Assembly: GCA_016713115.1 (NCBI GenBank)
Contig: JADJPU010000001.1
Location: 2,108,001-2,172,000, forward strand
DNA: 64,000 nucleotides
Reading direction: 5' to 3'
Source: Cellvibrionales bacterium
GTDB taxonomy: Bacteria; Pseudomonadota; Gammaproteobacteria; Pseudomonadales; UBA7239
Below, piece after piece: positions 33,382 to 42,215 of this stretch (position 1 is its first letter; every line of letters begins with the position of its first letter). The notes under the pieces are model-generated. The model made no database searches. It saw only the letters and a list, made by a program, of their open reading frames with translations, and was not told where the DNA came from. A program made the translations under genes and the position numbers.

Positions 33382-33407
33382 GGTGCTATTCAGCATTGAG
33401 TAGCACC
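33382..33407 (+). promoter_or_regulatory. Inverted repeat immediately before the tadA start
   Basis: GGTGCTA (33382-33388) and TAGCACC (33401-33407) are a perfect 7-bp inverted repeat with a 12-base loop, ending two bases before the GTG start. No T-run follows, so it is not a standard terminator. In mRNA it would occlude the initiation region. Confidence 0.4.
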
Positions 33408-33408
33408 T

Positions 33409-33864
33409 GTGACGCAAAACAACGACGAGCAATACATGCAGCGCGCCCTCGCGCTGGCACAACAGGCCGCAGCCAAAGGGGAAGTCCCTGTTGGTGCGGT
33501 GCTGGTGTGTGAAGGGGAAGTGATTGGCGAAGGTTTTAATTGCCCAATTACTACAAACGATCCTACCGCGCACGCAGAAGTGATGGCGCTGCGCGATGCC
33601 GCGAAACGCATTAGCAATTACCGCTTACCGAATACCACGCTGTATGTCACGGTTGAGCCCTGTGCGATGTGTGCGGGTGCGCTGGTGCATGCGCGCGTGG
33701 CGCGTGTGGTGTACGGCACACCGGAGCCGAAAGCGGGGGTGGCAGACAGTCATTTGTCGCTGTTTTCAGCGCCGCATTTTAATCATCGCGTGTGTTGTGA
33801 AGGTGGGGTGTTACAGGAAGATTGTGCGAACCTGATGCAGGATTTTTTTCGCAGCCGGCGTTAA
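33409..33864 (+). CDS. tadA: tRNA-specific adenosine deaminase TadA
   Basis: 151 residues from GTG at 33409 (no clear Shine-Dalgarno; an ATG at 33436 is a less likely alternative because it would remove the first helix). HAEVMAL supplies the zinc histidine and catalytic glutamate, and PCAMCAGAL the two zinc cysteines. It deaminates A34 to inosine in tRNA-Arg(ACG). The C-terminal helix FFRSRR carries the basic tRNA contact. Its stop overlaps that of the convergent ferredoxin gene by four bases. Confidence 0.95.
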   Translation: MTQNNDEQYMQRALALAQQAAAKGEVPVGAVLVCEGEVIGEGFNCPITTNDPTAHAEVMALRDAAKRISNYRLPNTTLYVTVEPCAMCAGALVHARVARVVYGTPEPKAGVADSHLSLFSAPHFNHRVCCEGGVLQEDCANLMQDFFRSRR

Positions 33865-34931
33865 GAGTTTTTCATTTCTTCCAGCACGGTAGCGCGTTTC
33901 TTTTCCAAGCGTGCGATATCTTCGCGCAGAAAAATGGCTTCATCGCCTTCAGCAGATAGCAGTTGCGCTCTGGCGGCTTGCAGTTTTTCCTCAATCACCA
34001 GCAGTCCCGCAGCAAAACGCTCGCTATCCGGTTTGCGTTGACGCAGCGCCTGCATTTTTTCCAGTGCTGCTTGTGCCGTGGTGTTGATTGATGCGGAGGG
34101 CTTATCGAGTGCAGCCAATTTTTTTAGCACTTCATTGACTTTGAAGCGCATATCTTCGCGCCGCGCAGTGAGAGCAGCGACTTGCTCAGGAGATTTTTTC
34201 TCCGCCTCCACCACTTTGGCTTCAGCGCGCGCTAGACGCTCTTGTGCGGCGGCCAGCGTTTTCTCCAGTTTTTCACGCAGAACTTCTGGCGATTGCTGTG
34301 CAGCCTGTTCATAAGCCTTTTGTTTTTCTTGCGCTAATTGCAGTGCAGCGGCGACGGCATCGGCTTTTTCGCTGGAGATTTTTCTGCGCACAATTTTGGC
34401 ATAGGCTATTTTTTGTAGGCGCGTATTGCGGCGCTGAAAACGCGCGCGCGATAAATCAGATTTTTTCTGTGTGTCGTCAGCAGAAAGATTTTGATAGGGC
34501 GCAGGTATCATTTCTATGCAGTTGACGGGGCAGGGCGCGACACACAATTCACAGCCGGTACAAATATCGCTGGCGATGGTGTGCATCAATTTTGCGGCAC
34601 CGAAAATCGCATCCACAGGGCAGGCTTGAATACATTTGGTGCAGCCGATGCACTCCGGTTCACGAATATAAGCCACCATCAATTGCGGCAGTTCTTCGCC
34701 GTGTGTGGTGTCGAGAGGAATGACAGGTCGATCCAATAATTGCGCCAATTTTTGAATGCCGGCCGCGCCACCTGGTGGACATTTGTTGATGGCATCACCC
34801 GCGGCAATCGCTTCTGCATACGGCCGACAACCTTGATAGCCGCATTTGGTGCATTGCGTTTGCGGCAACACGGCATCAATGCGATCAGTCAGCGTTAAGT
34901 TAATGGCGGGAATGAGCGCATCACTCATCAC
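33861..34931 (-). CDS. RnfB/RsxB-like ferredoxin with C-terminal coiled-coil extension
   Basis: 356 residues. The first part is the RnfB Fe-S domain: CTKCGYQGC then KCPPGG, spacing C-x2-C-x4-C-x16-C. Next is a two-cluster ferredoxin (CIGCTKCIQACP and CTGCELCVAPCP). After about residue 150 comes a 200-residue extension rich in A, E, K and Q, predicted as long helices or coiled coil, absent in RsxB of E. coli (192 residues). The N-terminal membrane helix of true RnfB is also missing, and no other rnf gene is near. It starts by ATGA overlap with rsmE, so the two are coupled. Likely a soluble electron carrier; its partner is unknown. Confidence 0.88.
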   Translation of the reverse strand: MMSDALIPAINLTLTDRIDAVLPQTQCTKCGYQGCRPYAEAIAAGDAINKCPPGGAAGIQKLAQLLDRPVIPLDTTHGEELPQLMVAYIREPECIGCTKCIQACPVDAIFGAAKLMHTIASDICTGCELCVAPCPVNCIEMIPAPYQNLSADDTQKKSDLSRARFQRRNTRLQKIAYAKIVRRKISSEKADAVAAALQLAQEKQKAYEQAAQQSPEVLREKLEKTLAAAQERLARAEAKVVEAEKKSPEQVAALTARREDMRFKVNEVLKKLAALDKPSASINTTAQAALEKMQALRQRKPDSERFAAGLLVIEEKLQAARAQLLSAEGDEAIFLREDIARLEKKRATVLEEMKNS

Positions 34932-35671
34932 GGCAATTCCATGAGTGAACCGAGTCGTCCTATCGCATTATGCACGGCGGTTTCCACGCGCAGAATGCGA
35001 CTGCCCAACCACAGCGGCTGACAATTTTTTGCTAACAATTGCGTGCGTTCTTCGTCGGTAAAACCACCTTCGGGGCCAATCAATAGAGCAATCGGTTTTT
35101 GCGCAGGCAGCGCGGGTGTGGCGCGAGGAGAAAACGGGTCTGCCAGTACAGCAGTGTGTGTTTGCAGGAGCGAGGGCAGCAGCGTGTCGCTCACTTCACG
35201 AAAATGGCGGTGCAAGTGGATGGCGGGTAAATGTGTGTCGCGCGCCTGTGCCAAGCCTTCCAATAATTTCTCATGCACGCTGTCGGGTTTCAGTGCGGGT
35301 GTTTGCCAATAGCTGTTTTCGACTTTGCTGCTGCCAAACAAGTGAATATGTTTGATGCCGAGGCTGGTGACATCGCGCAGCAGCCGCCCCAGCATACGCG
35401 GGCGCGGCAGAGCCAATAGCAAAGTGATGGCAAGTGGTGCAGGTGGTGTTTGATCTAGCTGAATTAGGTGCAGTTGGATTTGCGTGCTGCTGCCTGTGCC
35501 GCTGATTGCAGCAATTTGTGCGCTGCCCATGTTGCCATTCAGTGCGCCCACGCGCAGCGTATCGCCCACAGCGCTTTTCAAAATGTTGACGATATGCAAC
35601 GCACGCGCGCCTTGCAGTGTGCAATGCGTGGTAGAGGTGAAATCGCTGTCGGTGAGCAGAATGATATTCAC
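34928..35671 (-). CDS. rsmE: 16S rRNA (uracil-1498-N3)-methyltransferase RsmE
   Basis: 247 residues from GTG at 35671. The N-terminal PUA-like part has HIVNILKSAVGDTLRVG. The C-terminal SPOUT knot has LLIGPEGGFTDEE, LGSRILRVETAV and the final helix, the SAM-binding and dimer parts of RsmE. It methylates U1498 in the decoding region of 16S rRNA. It diverges from thrH with 93 bases between starts and is coupled by ATGA to the ferredoxin gene downstream. Confidence 0.95.
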   Translation of the reverse strand: MNIILLTDSDFTSTTHCTLQGARALHIVNILKSAVGDTLRVGALNGNMGSAQIAAISGTGSSTQIQLHLIQLDQTPPAPLAITLLLALPRPRMLGRLLRDVTSLGIKHIHLFGSSKVENSYWQTPALKPDSVHEKLLEGLAQARDTHLPAIHLHRHFREVSDTLLPSLLQTHTAVLADPFSPRATPALPAQKPIALLIGPEGGFTDEERTQLLAKNCQPLWLGSRILRVETAVHNAIGRLGSLMELP

Positions 35672-35764
35672 GGCCGTGGTGTGCGTTCATCCAATCGTGA
35701 CTGCATTATACGGTGGCTGATGTTTTTGCTGATAAAATGCCGCCACTTTTATGAGGGTGCGCGC

Positions 35765-36382
35765 GTGGAAATTGCCTGTTTAGATCTGGAAGGTGTGTTG
35801 GTGCCGGAAATCTGGATTGCGTTTGCCGAGCATACCGGCATTGCTGAATTGCGCGCCACCACGCGCGATATTCCTGATTACGATGTGTTGATGCAGCAGC
35901 GCCTGCGCCTGCTAGATCAACACGGCTTTGGTCTGCCGCAAATTCAAGAAGTGATTGCACAGCTCAAGCCGCTGCCGGGTGCGGTGGAGTTTGTGGCGTG
36001 GTTGCGCGAGCGTTTTCAGGTGGCGATTATTTCTGACACATTTTATCAATTTGCCCAGCCCTTGATGCGTCAACTGGGTTATCCGCTGCTGTTTTGTCAC
36101 AATTTAGAAGTGGATGGTAACGGGCATGTGGTGGACTACCACATTCGCCAGCGCGACCCTAAACGCCAAACCATTGTGGCGCTGAAAAGTTTGTATTACC
36201 GTACCATTGCAGCCGGTGATTCTTACAACGATACCGGCATGTTATCGGAAGCAGATGCAGGGATTCTTTTTCATGCGCCAGAAAATGTGATTCGCGAGTT
36301 TCCGCAATTCCCTGCCGTGCACACTTATGACGATCTAAAAAAGGCGTTTATCAAAGCTAGTACGCGTACGCTGGATTTGTAA
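35765..36382 (+). CDS. thrH: ThrH, phosphoserine phosphatase / homoserine phosphotransferase
   Basis: 205 residues from GTG at 35765 (VEIACLDLEGVL), the same length and start as Pseudomonas aeruginosa ThrH; a longer open frame exists upstream but overlaps rsmE. HAD motifs: DLEGV with nucleophile aspartate, SDT in IISDTFY, lysine in RDPKRQ and the metal-binding GDSYND. In Pseudomonas the enzyme can take phosphate from phosphoserine and hand it to homoserine, joining serine and threonine synthesis. GAGGGTG precedes the start. Confidence 0.95.
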   Translation: MEIACLDLEGVLVPEIWIAFAEHTGIAELRATTRDIPDYDVLMQQRLRLLDQHGFGLPQIQEVIAQLKPLPGAVEFVAWLRERFQVAIISDTFYQFAQPLMRQLGYPLLFCHNLEVDGNGHVVDYHIRQRDPKRQTIVALKSLYYRTIAAGDSYNDTGMLSEADAGILFHAPENVIREFPQFPAVHTYDDLKKAFIKASTRTLDL

Positions 36383-36402
36383 GCGCGCATCAGCGTTTTA
36401 GT

Positions 36403-37290
36403 ATGTCTGTTCGCTCGCATAATGTGCTGCGCGGTGCGTTGTTTTTAGCGGCTACCGCGTTTTGCTATGCCATCACTGGCGTATTGGTGCGCATGGCATC
36501 GGTGCAGTTAGACAACAACGCCATGGTGTTTTGGCGCAATATTTCAGGCTTGTTATTTTTATTGCCGTGGTTAGTGCGGCATTTGCGGCGCGGTGGTGCG
36601 GAATTAAAAACCGACATGATGCGCTGGCATTTCATACGCACAGCCGTCGGTTTAACGGCGATGTATTTGTATTTTTATTCGCTGGCACATTTTGCGCTGG
36701 CTGATGCCATGTTGTTCGTGTATTCCGCGCCTGTCATTGTGCCTTTACTCGCGCATTGGCTGCTGCGCGAGCCGATTACTGCGCGCATTTACGCGGTGGT
36801 GTTGATCGGTTTGGCGGGTGTGGCCTTGGTGTTAAAGCCGGGCGGTGAACATTTTTATTGGATGGCACCTGTCGGTCTTTCGTGTACTTTGTTTACTGCT
36901 TTGGCTTTTGTGTCGGTGCGCAAATTGTCGGTGAGTGAACCGCCTACGCGCGTGGTGTTTTATTTCACATTATTCAGCGCAATTATTTCCGTGGTGCCTT
37001 TTTTATGGCATCCACAGTGGCCGGACATGCGCGGCTGGCTTTTGATTCTCGGTATCGGCGGCGTCAATACTTTGGCGCAGTGGTTGATGTCGCTCGCTTA
37101 TGGTTCTGCGCCCGCTGCGCAAATTGCCCCCGTCAGTTATGTCACCGTATTACTGGCTGCGCTGCTCGGCTGGTTGTTGTGGGATGAAGTGCCGGATGCT
37201 TATGCCATCGGCGGCACGGTGTTGATTTTTGCTTCGGCGTTGTTGGTGATGCGGCAGGGCAAGGCGGTGGAGAGTCAGCCACAGGTGTGA
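36403..37290 (+). CDS. DMT superfamily (EamA) transporter
   Basis: 295 residues with ten membrane helices arranged as two EamA repeats. The first repeat ends with FALADAMLFVYSAPVIVPLLAHWLLREPIT, here quoted by its role: the conserved amphipathic helix 3 to helix 4 turn with the E-P pair. The second ends near residues 240-262 at the equivalent turn. These carriers export or exchange amino acids and other metabolites. The substrate is not evident. The gene follows thrH by 20 bases and may be co-transcribed with it. Confidence 0.9.
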   Translation: MSVRSHNVLRGALFLAATAFCYAITGVLVRMASVQLDNNAMVFWRNISGLLFLLPWLVRHLRRGGAELKTDMMRWHFIRTAVGLTAMYLYFYSLAHFALADAMLFVYSAPVIVPLLAHWLLREPITARIYAVVLIGLAGVALVLKPGGEHFYWMAPVGLSCTLFTALAFVSVRKLSVSEPPTRVVFYFTLFSAIISVVPFLWHPQWPDMRGWLLILGIGGVNTLAQWLMSLAYGSAPAAQIAPVSYVTVLLAALLGWLLWDEVPDAYAIGGTVLIFASALLVMRQGKAVESQPQV

Positions 37291-37295
37291 ATGGA

Positions 37296-37538
37296 TCACA
37301 CCCCCAATCGCCCCAGTGTTTCCACAATTTCGCGTAGCACGGCGGCGGCTTTGGGGTGGTCAATTTCCAGTTCTTCCAGAATCGCGTTGGCGGAATCTTG
37401 CAGGGATAGGGTGTCTGCGCCGCCTGCGCTGTGGCGCTGCAAATCATCCAATAATTGCTGTTGCTGCGGGCTGACTTCGCTGGAGCCGAAGCTGTCGTGC
37501 AGGCGTGTAATCAAATTTTCGAGTTGTTGTTGCGGCAT
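37296..37538 (-). CDS. DUF4404 family small protein
   Basis: 80 residues, mostly helical: LENLITRLHDSF start, QQQLLDDLQRHS, then LEELEIDHPKAAAVLREIVETLGRLGV, with the DHP motif and the closing glycine seen in DUF4404. The function of the family is unknown. It is convergent with the DMT transporter gene, with five bases between stops, and has its own upstream region of about 120 bases. Confidence 0.88.
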   Translation of the reverse strand: MPQQQLENLITRLHDSFGSSEVSPQQQQLLDDLQRHSAGGADTLSLQDSANAILEELEIDHPKAAAVLREIVETLGRLGV

Positions 37539-37658
37539 GGGATTCCCCTCGTGTTTTTTTGCATTTTAGCCGCTGAGTGGAGGAAAGGCTCAACAATACG
37601 CAGTGCTATCGGCTAGAATCTGCTCCCAGTATTTCTGGATATATAGAAAGGACGGGCA

Positions 37659-38330
37659 ATGAAAGTTATCCCGATGCGTGATTACCCGCAGGATGTTGCG
37701 GACAATTTTCTCAGTGGCATCAATTTTGTACGCGAAATGCGCCTGAATGACCCCGCGCAATTTGCCCTGTTGATGGATCGCACCCAGTTTATTGAACTGT
37801 CGCAAGAAGAAGCCATCATCAACGCCGGCGAGATGGACAGCCGCTATTTTTTCCTCTTAAAAGGGCAGTTATCGGTATACGCCGACAACGCACACCGCGA
37901 TCGTGAGCTGAACAAAATCACCCCAGGGCAGAGCTTTGGCGCGCTGTCTATCATCTGCCATCAACCGCGCACGGCTACGGTAGCGGTAACGCCAGGCTGC
38001 ACTGGTGCGCTGCTGATTGCGATTGATTTGGCTGGCTTGGGTGAGCTGCTGGATTTCTCGGTGTTTAACCTCACCACCAAGCTCTCGCTGTATCGCACCG
38101 TGGTGAACAACACGCGCTGGCAGTTGGAAGTGTATCGTATGGATTTCCCCGCTCACCCGCTCACGCAAAAGAGCAAGGAAGTGGAGATTTTCATCGGCAA
38201 AAAGCTGACCGAGCAGGAATTGCAGAGCTTGGAGCGCCAGATCATGCAGTTGACGGCACTGATCTCCGAGTGGAACCACGAGCTGATTGTGCGTGAGCCA
38301 GCACCGCAAGACCGTGGTGCAGCCATCTAA
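37659..38330 (+). CDS. Cyclic-nucleotide-binding-domain protein without DNA-binding domain
   Basis: 223 residues. About 35-140 resembles a CRP-type cNMP-binding barrel: FIELSQEEAIINAGEMDSRYFFLLKGQLSVYA, then PGQSFGALSIICHQPRTATVAV, where the phosphate cassette G-x-L-S-x-x-x-x-x-x-R-T-A-T is recognisable with the key arginine. The remaining 80 residues are helical with no helix-turn-helix, so it is not a CRP-like activator. Binding of cAMP is plausible, as the window encodes a class III cyclase. GGACGGGC lies before the ATG. It is single, between DUF4404 and fpr. Confidence 0.8.
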   Translation: MKVIPMRDYPQDVADNFLSGINFVREMRLNDPAQFALLMDRTQFIELSQEEAIINAGEMDSRYFFLLKGQLSVYADNAHRDRELNKITPGQSFGALSIICHQPRTATVAVTPGCTGALLIAIDLAGLGELLDFSVFNLTTKLSLYRTVVNNTRWQLEVYRMDFPAHPLTQKSKEVEIFIGKKLTEQELQSLERQIMQLTALISEWNHELIVREPAPQDRGAAI

Positions 38331-38432
38331 ATGAATGATCTACGGCAAATGTAAAGGTTTTCTGCAACCGCCCGAGCCGTTATCATTTCGCACCTGATTT
38401 TTGCCCACCCCGCTTTCCCAGAGAGAAGTCTG

Positions 38433-39209
38433 ATGTCCAATATCACGGTTGAGCGCGTTCTCGAAGTTCACCACTGGAACGACACGCTGTTCAGTTTCAA
38501 ATGCACCCGCGAAGACGGTCTGCGTTTCATCAACGGCCAGTTTGTGATGATCGGTTTGGAAGTAGAAGGCCGTCCTCTGCTGCGCGCCTACAGTATCGTC
38601 AGCGCCAATTACGAGCCTTATCTGGAGTTTCTCAGTATCAAAGTGCCCGATGGTCCGCTGACTTCTCGCCTGCAAAACATCAAAGTGGGTGATTCGGTAT
38701 TGGTCAGCAAAAAGCCAACCGGAACACTGGTGCAAGACAATCTGCTGCCGGGTAAGAATCTGTATCTGTTTTCAACCGGTACCGGCTTGGCGCCGTTCAT
38801 GTCCATCATTAAAGACCCAGAAGTGTACGAACGCTACGAGAAAGTGATTCTCACGCACGGCGTGCGTTGGGTGAGCGAGCTGGCGTACTACGACTACATC
38901 ACCAAAGAGCTGCAAGACAATGAATTCTTCGGCGATATGGTGAAAGAGAAGTTGATCTACTACCCCACGGTGACGCGTGAGCCTTTCCGCAATCAAGGTC
39001 GTTTGACCGATTTGATCGTGAGTGGAAAATTGTGCGAAGACATCGGCCTGCCACAGATCAACCCAGAACATGACCGCGCCCTGATGTGCGGCAGCCCAGC
39101 GCTGCTGGTGGATCTGTGCAATATCCTCAACGGCTTGGGCTTGAAAGAGTCGCCGCGCATGGGTGAGGCGGGCGACTACGCGATTGAGCGCGCATTCGTC
39201 GAAAAATAA
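38433..39209 (+). CDS. fpr: Ferredoxin/flavodoxin-NADP+ reductase
   Basis: 258 residues. FAD site: RPLLRAYSIVSAN (the RxYS motif) and PDGPLTSRLQNIKVGD. NADP site: LFSTGTGLAPFMSII and MCGSPALLVDL. The C-terminus ERAFVEK is that of the subclass I bacterial Fpr of Pseudomonas and Azotobacter. It shuttles electrons between NADPH and ferredoxin or flavodoxin in oxidative-stress and Fe-S pathways. A strong terminator follows at 39232-39282, so it is transcribed alone. Confidence 0.96.
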   Translation: MSNITVERVLEVHHWNDTLFSFKCTREDGLRFINGQFVMIGLEVEGRPLLRAYSIVSANYEPYLEFLSIKVPDGPLTSRLQNIKVGDSVLVSKKPTGTLVQDNLLPGKNLYLFSTGTGLAPFMSIIKDPEVYERYEKVILTHGVRWVSELAYYDYITKELQDNEFFGDMVKEKLIYYPTVTREPFRNQGRLTDLIVSGKLCEDIGLPQINPEHDRALMCGSPALLVDLCNILNGLGLKESPRMGEAGDYAIERAFVEK

Positions 39210-39231
39210 TCGTTTATCGGAATGCTTGGCA

Positions 39232-39282
39232 GGATCCGTGTGCCGTTGTTACAGTGTAGCAGCGGCGCACGGATCCTTTTTT
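39232..39282 (+). terminator. Intrinsic terminator after fpr
   Basis: GGATCCGTGTGCCG (39232-39245) pairs with CGGCGCACGGATCC (39263-39276) through a 14-bp stem with one G-U pair and a 17-base loop, followed by six T. Confidence 0.88.
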
Positions 39283-39301
39283 GTGGCAGGGGATAACAGC
39301 A

Positions 39302-41014
39302 ATGATAAAAAAACTGCAAAATCTATCGCTAGGCTGGAAGTTTGTTTTGATACAAATCGTTTGTATCAGTGTCACGGTGACTACAGTCTCTATGACAGCT
39401 ACATTTGTATATAACCGTTATGTCAATGAAAGTATTTTGCGTGATCGTGGTTACGAGGCTGCTTATGCAGCTAATCAGGCATTACTAAAAATATCGCAAG
39501 TGCAGGCGCAGTCGCAGTGGCGTGCAGCCAGTTCGACAGTAAAAAATATTCTTCACACAGGAAATGTGGCGCCTGTGCAGCAACAAGAGTTGCTATTGTC
39601 GGCAACGGAGAGCTTTGTGTTGCTTCCTGCTTCTGGTGGTGAACCATTATTTGAGGTGGGAAAATATGCTGCGGACTTGCGGGTGGCAGCTTCTTCGGTG
39701 ATGGCTACATTAAAAGATTCTTCCTTGGTGTTGCCGATGACAATATCAGGAAGTGACGCGCAACAGAGTGTTATTGTTTTAACGCCGGTGATGGAGTCTG
39801 GCGTTCGGTTGGGTGTTGTTGCACAAGGTGTTTTATTGAGTGCATTGTTGCCGGCAGGGTCGTCAAAAATTCATGTCACAACAAATGAACAGTGGCAGCA
39901 ACGAAAGTTATTGCAGAATTCTGGTTTCTTTAGGCTGCCTTATTATCTGAATCGTGAAGGTTCGGCGGTTTACGGTGCAGCACAACCTTTGCAGTTGCCT
40001 GGGTTTTCTTGGCAAGTGGTTTCAGAGGTTGATAAAAGCGATGCGGATGCGCCATTTGATTTTCTGCAATTGGTTATTACCCTAGGGTCACTGGCGCCTG
40101 GTTTTTTTATCTATCTTGGTACTTATTTGCTTTCTCAGAGACTGTTGGTAAAGCCGATTCGTGCGTTGATTTCTGCAGCGCAAGAGCTACACCAAGGTGA
40201 AGGAGATTTCACACGCCGTTTACACAAAACTACGAATGATGAGTTGGGCGAATTGGCGGATGAGTTCAACGCATTTATTAGCAAGCAGCAGTCAGTGTTG
40301 TTGCAGGTGAGCGATACGATTGATCACCTCAGTAACAGTGCCAATCACATTTTGGGTAGTGCTGCGGATGTTAGTAATAGCTCCAGCGAGCAAGCGGCGA
40401 GTGTGGAAGAAACCTCAGCGGCGTTAGAAGAAATGAGTGTGACGATTGCCCGCAATGCAGACAATGCGCGCGCCACCGAGCAAATTGCCGCGCAGTCGGC
40501 GGATAATGTGCGCTCCAGTAGCCATGTAGTGAGCCAAGCTGTTAGCGAAATGAAAAAAATCGCAGAAAAAATTCTGTTGATTGATGAAATTGCGCACACC
40601 ACAAATTTGTTGGCACTGAATGCAGAGATTGAAGCGGCGCGTGCGGGTGAGCATGGGCGTGGCTTTGCGGTGGTGGCGGGTGAAGTGAGAAAGTTGGCAG
40701 AGCGCAGCAAAGAAACGGCCTACGAAATTAGTGATCTTTCCACCAATGTTATGCAGGTGGCAGAAAAAGCCGCCGCAATTTTGAATGAAATAGTGCCGCA
40801 GGTGGTGCAAACCTCTGAGTTGGTTCGAGAAATCTCCAATGCTTCAGAGGAGCAGCAGAGCGGGGTAGAGCAGATTACGATTGCGGTTACGCAAATTGAA
40901 GGCTCAACACAAAAAAGTGCAGAAACTTCTAAGGTTTTGTCGCAAGCAGTGCAGGAGATCAACGAGAAGATACAGCGTTTGCGCGAGCAGGCTTTGTATT
41001 TCCGTTTGAAATAG
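39302..41014 (+). CDS. Methyl-accepting chemotaxis protein
   Basis: 570 residues from ATG at 39302 (AGGGG nine bases before). Membrane helix 1 about 12-35, a periplasmic ligand domain of about 210 residues with no clear known fold, membrane helix 2 about 255-285, then HAMP (KPIRALISAAQELHQGEGDFTRR). The signalling hairpin contains IDEIAHTTNLLALNAEIEAARAGEHGRGFAVVA, shown here only by its tip region E-A-A-R-A-G-E. There is no C-terminal pentapeptide tether for CheR. The cytoplasmic part is short. It lies alone among unrelated genes, with no che genes nearby. Confidence 0.95.
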   Translation: MIKKLQNLSLGWKFVLIQIVCISVTVTTVSMTATFVYNRYVNESILRDRGYEAAYAANQALLKISQVQAQSQWRAASSTVKNILHTGNVAPVQQQELLLSATESFVLLPASGGEPLFEVGKYAADLRVAASSVMATLKDSSLVLPMTISGSDAQQSVIVLTPVMESGVRLGVVAQGVLLSALLPAGSSKIHVTTNEQWQQRKLLQNSGFFRLPYYLNREGSAVYGAAQPLQLPGFSWQVVSEVDKSDADAPFDFLQLVITLGSLAPGFFIYLGTYLLSQRLLVKPIRALISAAQELHQGEGDFTRRLHKTTNDELGELADEFNAFISKQQSVLLQVSDTIDHLSNSANHILGSAADVSNSSSEQAASVEETSAALEEMSVTIARNADNARATEQIAAQSADNVRSSSHVVSQAVSEMKKIAEKILLIDEIAHTTNLLALNAEIEAARAGEHGRGFAVVAGEVRKLAERSKETAYEISDLSTNVMQVAEKAAAILNEIVPQVVQTSELVREISNASEEQQSGVEQITIAVTQIEGSTQKSAETSKVLSQAVQEINEKIQRLREQALYFRLK

Positions 41015-41021
41015 CTTCCTT

Positions 41022-42196
41022 ATGCTGATCAATTTCTTTTACGCGCTGCGCAATGCTGGCGTGCCAGTGTCTATTAAAGAGCTATTGGTGTTGTTAGAGG
41101 CGCTAGAGAATCATTTGGCTTTTGGCAACATTGATGACTTTTATGTGCTGTCTCGCGCCTGCTTAGTGAAAGACGAGAAATATTTTGACCGTTTTGATCA
41201 AGCTTTTGGCCGCTACTTTAAGGATATGCAAACCGTTGATGACTTGATTTCGGCGATGATTCCCGACGATTGGTTGCGTGAGGCATTTGAGAAACATCTC
41301 AGCGATGAAGAAAAAAAGCAGATTCAATCTTTGGGTGGTTTGGAAAAACTGATTGAGGAGTTTAAGAAACGCCTCGAAGAGCAAAAAGAGCGCCACGAAG
41401 GCGGCAATAAATGGATAGGCACGGGTGGCACTTCGCCCTTTGGCAACAACGGCTATAACCCAGAAGGAATACGCGTGGGCGGCGAGAGTAAAAATCGTCG
41501 TGCGGTGAAAGTGTGGGAAAAGCGCCAGTTTCGTGATTTGGATGACTCTACCGAAATTGGCTCGCGCAATATCAAGGTGGCACTGAAGCGTTTGCGTAAA
41601 TTTGCGCGGCAAGGTGCGGAAGAAGAGTTGGATATTGATAACACTATTCGCTCCACGGCGCGCAATGCAGGACTGTTGGATATACGCATGGTTCCAGAGC
41701 GCCACAATGCCGTGAAAGTGCTGATGTTTTTTGATATTGGCGGCTCGATGGATTCACACATTGAAATGTGCGAAGAGTTGTTTTCTGCAGTGCGCACAGA
41801 GTTTAAGCATCTGGAGTATTTTTATTTTCACAACTTTATTTATGACTTTGTGTGGAAAAACAATGTGCGGCGTTTTTCTGAAAAAACCTCAACGCTAGAT
41901 TTGATGCACAAGTACGCCGCCGATTACAAAGTGGTCTTTGTGGGGATGCCAGTATGGCGCCTTACGAAATTACACACATTGGCGGAAATATTGAATATCA
42001 CAACGAAGAATCGGGTGCAGTGTGGATGCAGCGTTTGTTGGCGACCTATCCTAAATTGGTGTGGCTAAATCCGATGCCAGAAGAATATTGGCCACGCACG
42101 CACAGCATTAAATTGGTGCGGGATTTGGTCGAAAACCGCATGTTCCCTTTGACGATTGCCGGGCTGGATCAAGCCATGGCGTATTTGTCGAAATAA
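41022..42196 (+). pseudogene. VWA-domain CoxE-like protein, split by a one-base frameshift
   Basis: The first frame (41022-42068) gives 348 residues and loses homology after KVVFVG at about 41945. The remaining homology continues in a second frame (41954-42196): MAPYEITH, EESGAVWMQRLL, YPKLVWLNP, then WPRTHSI. Adding one G to the GGGG run at 41942-41945 restores one frame of 391 codons and makes VGDASMAPYEITH, as in intact relatives. The VWA part has the metal-site motif DIGGSM. These proteins usually work with a MoxR-type AAA ATPase, and none is adjacent here. It is either a recent pseudogene or a sequencing error. Confidence 0.82.
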
Positions 42197-42215
42197 TGCA
42201 TAACGAATAATTTTT

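Noticed and set aside
33861..34931. Rnf/Rsx electron-transport complex
   Set aside because: Only an RnfB-like protein is present, without the membrane helix and without rnfA, C, D, G or E nearby.
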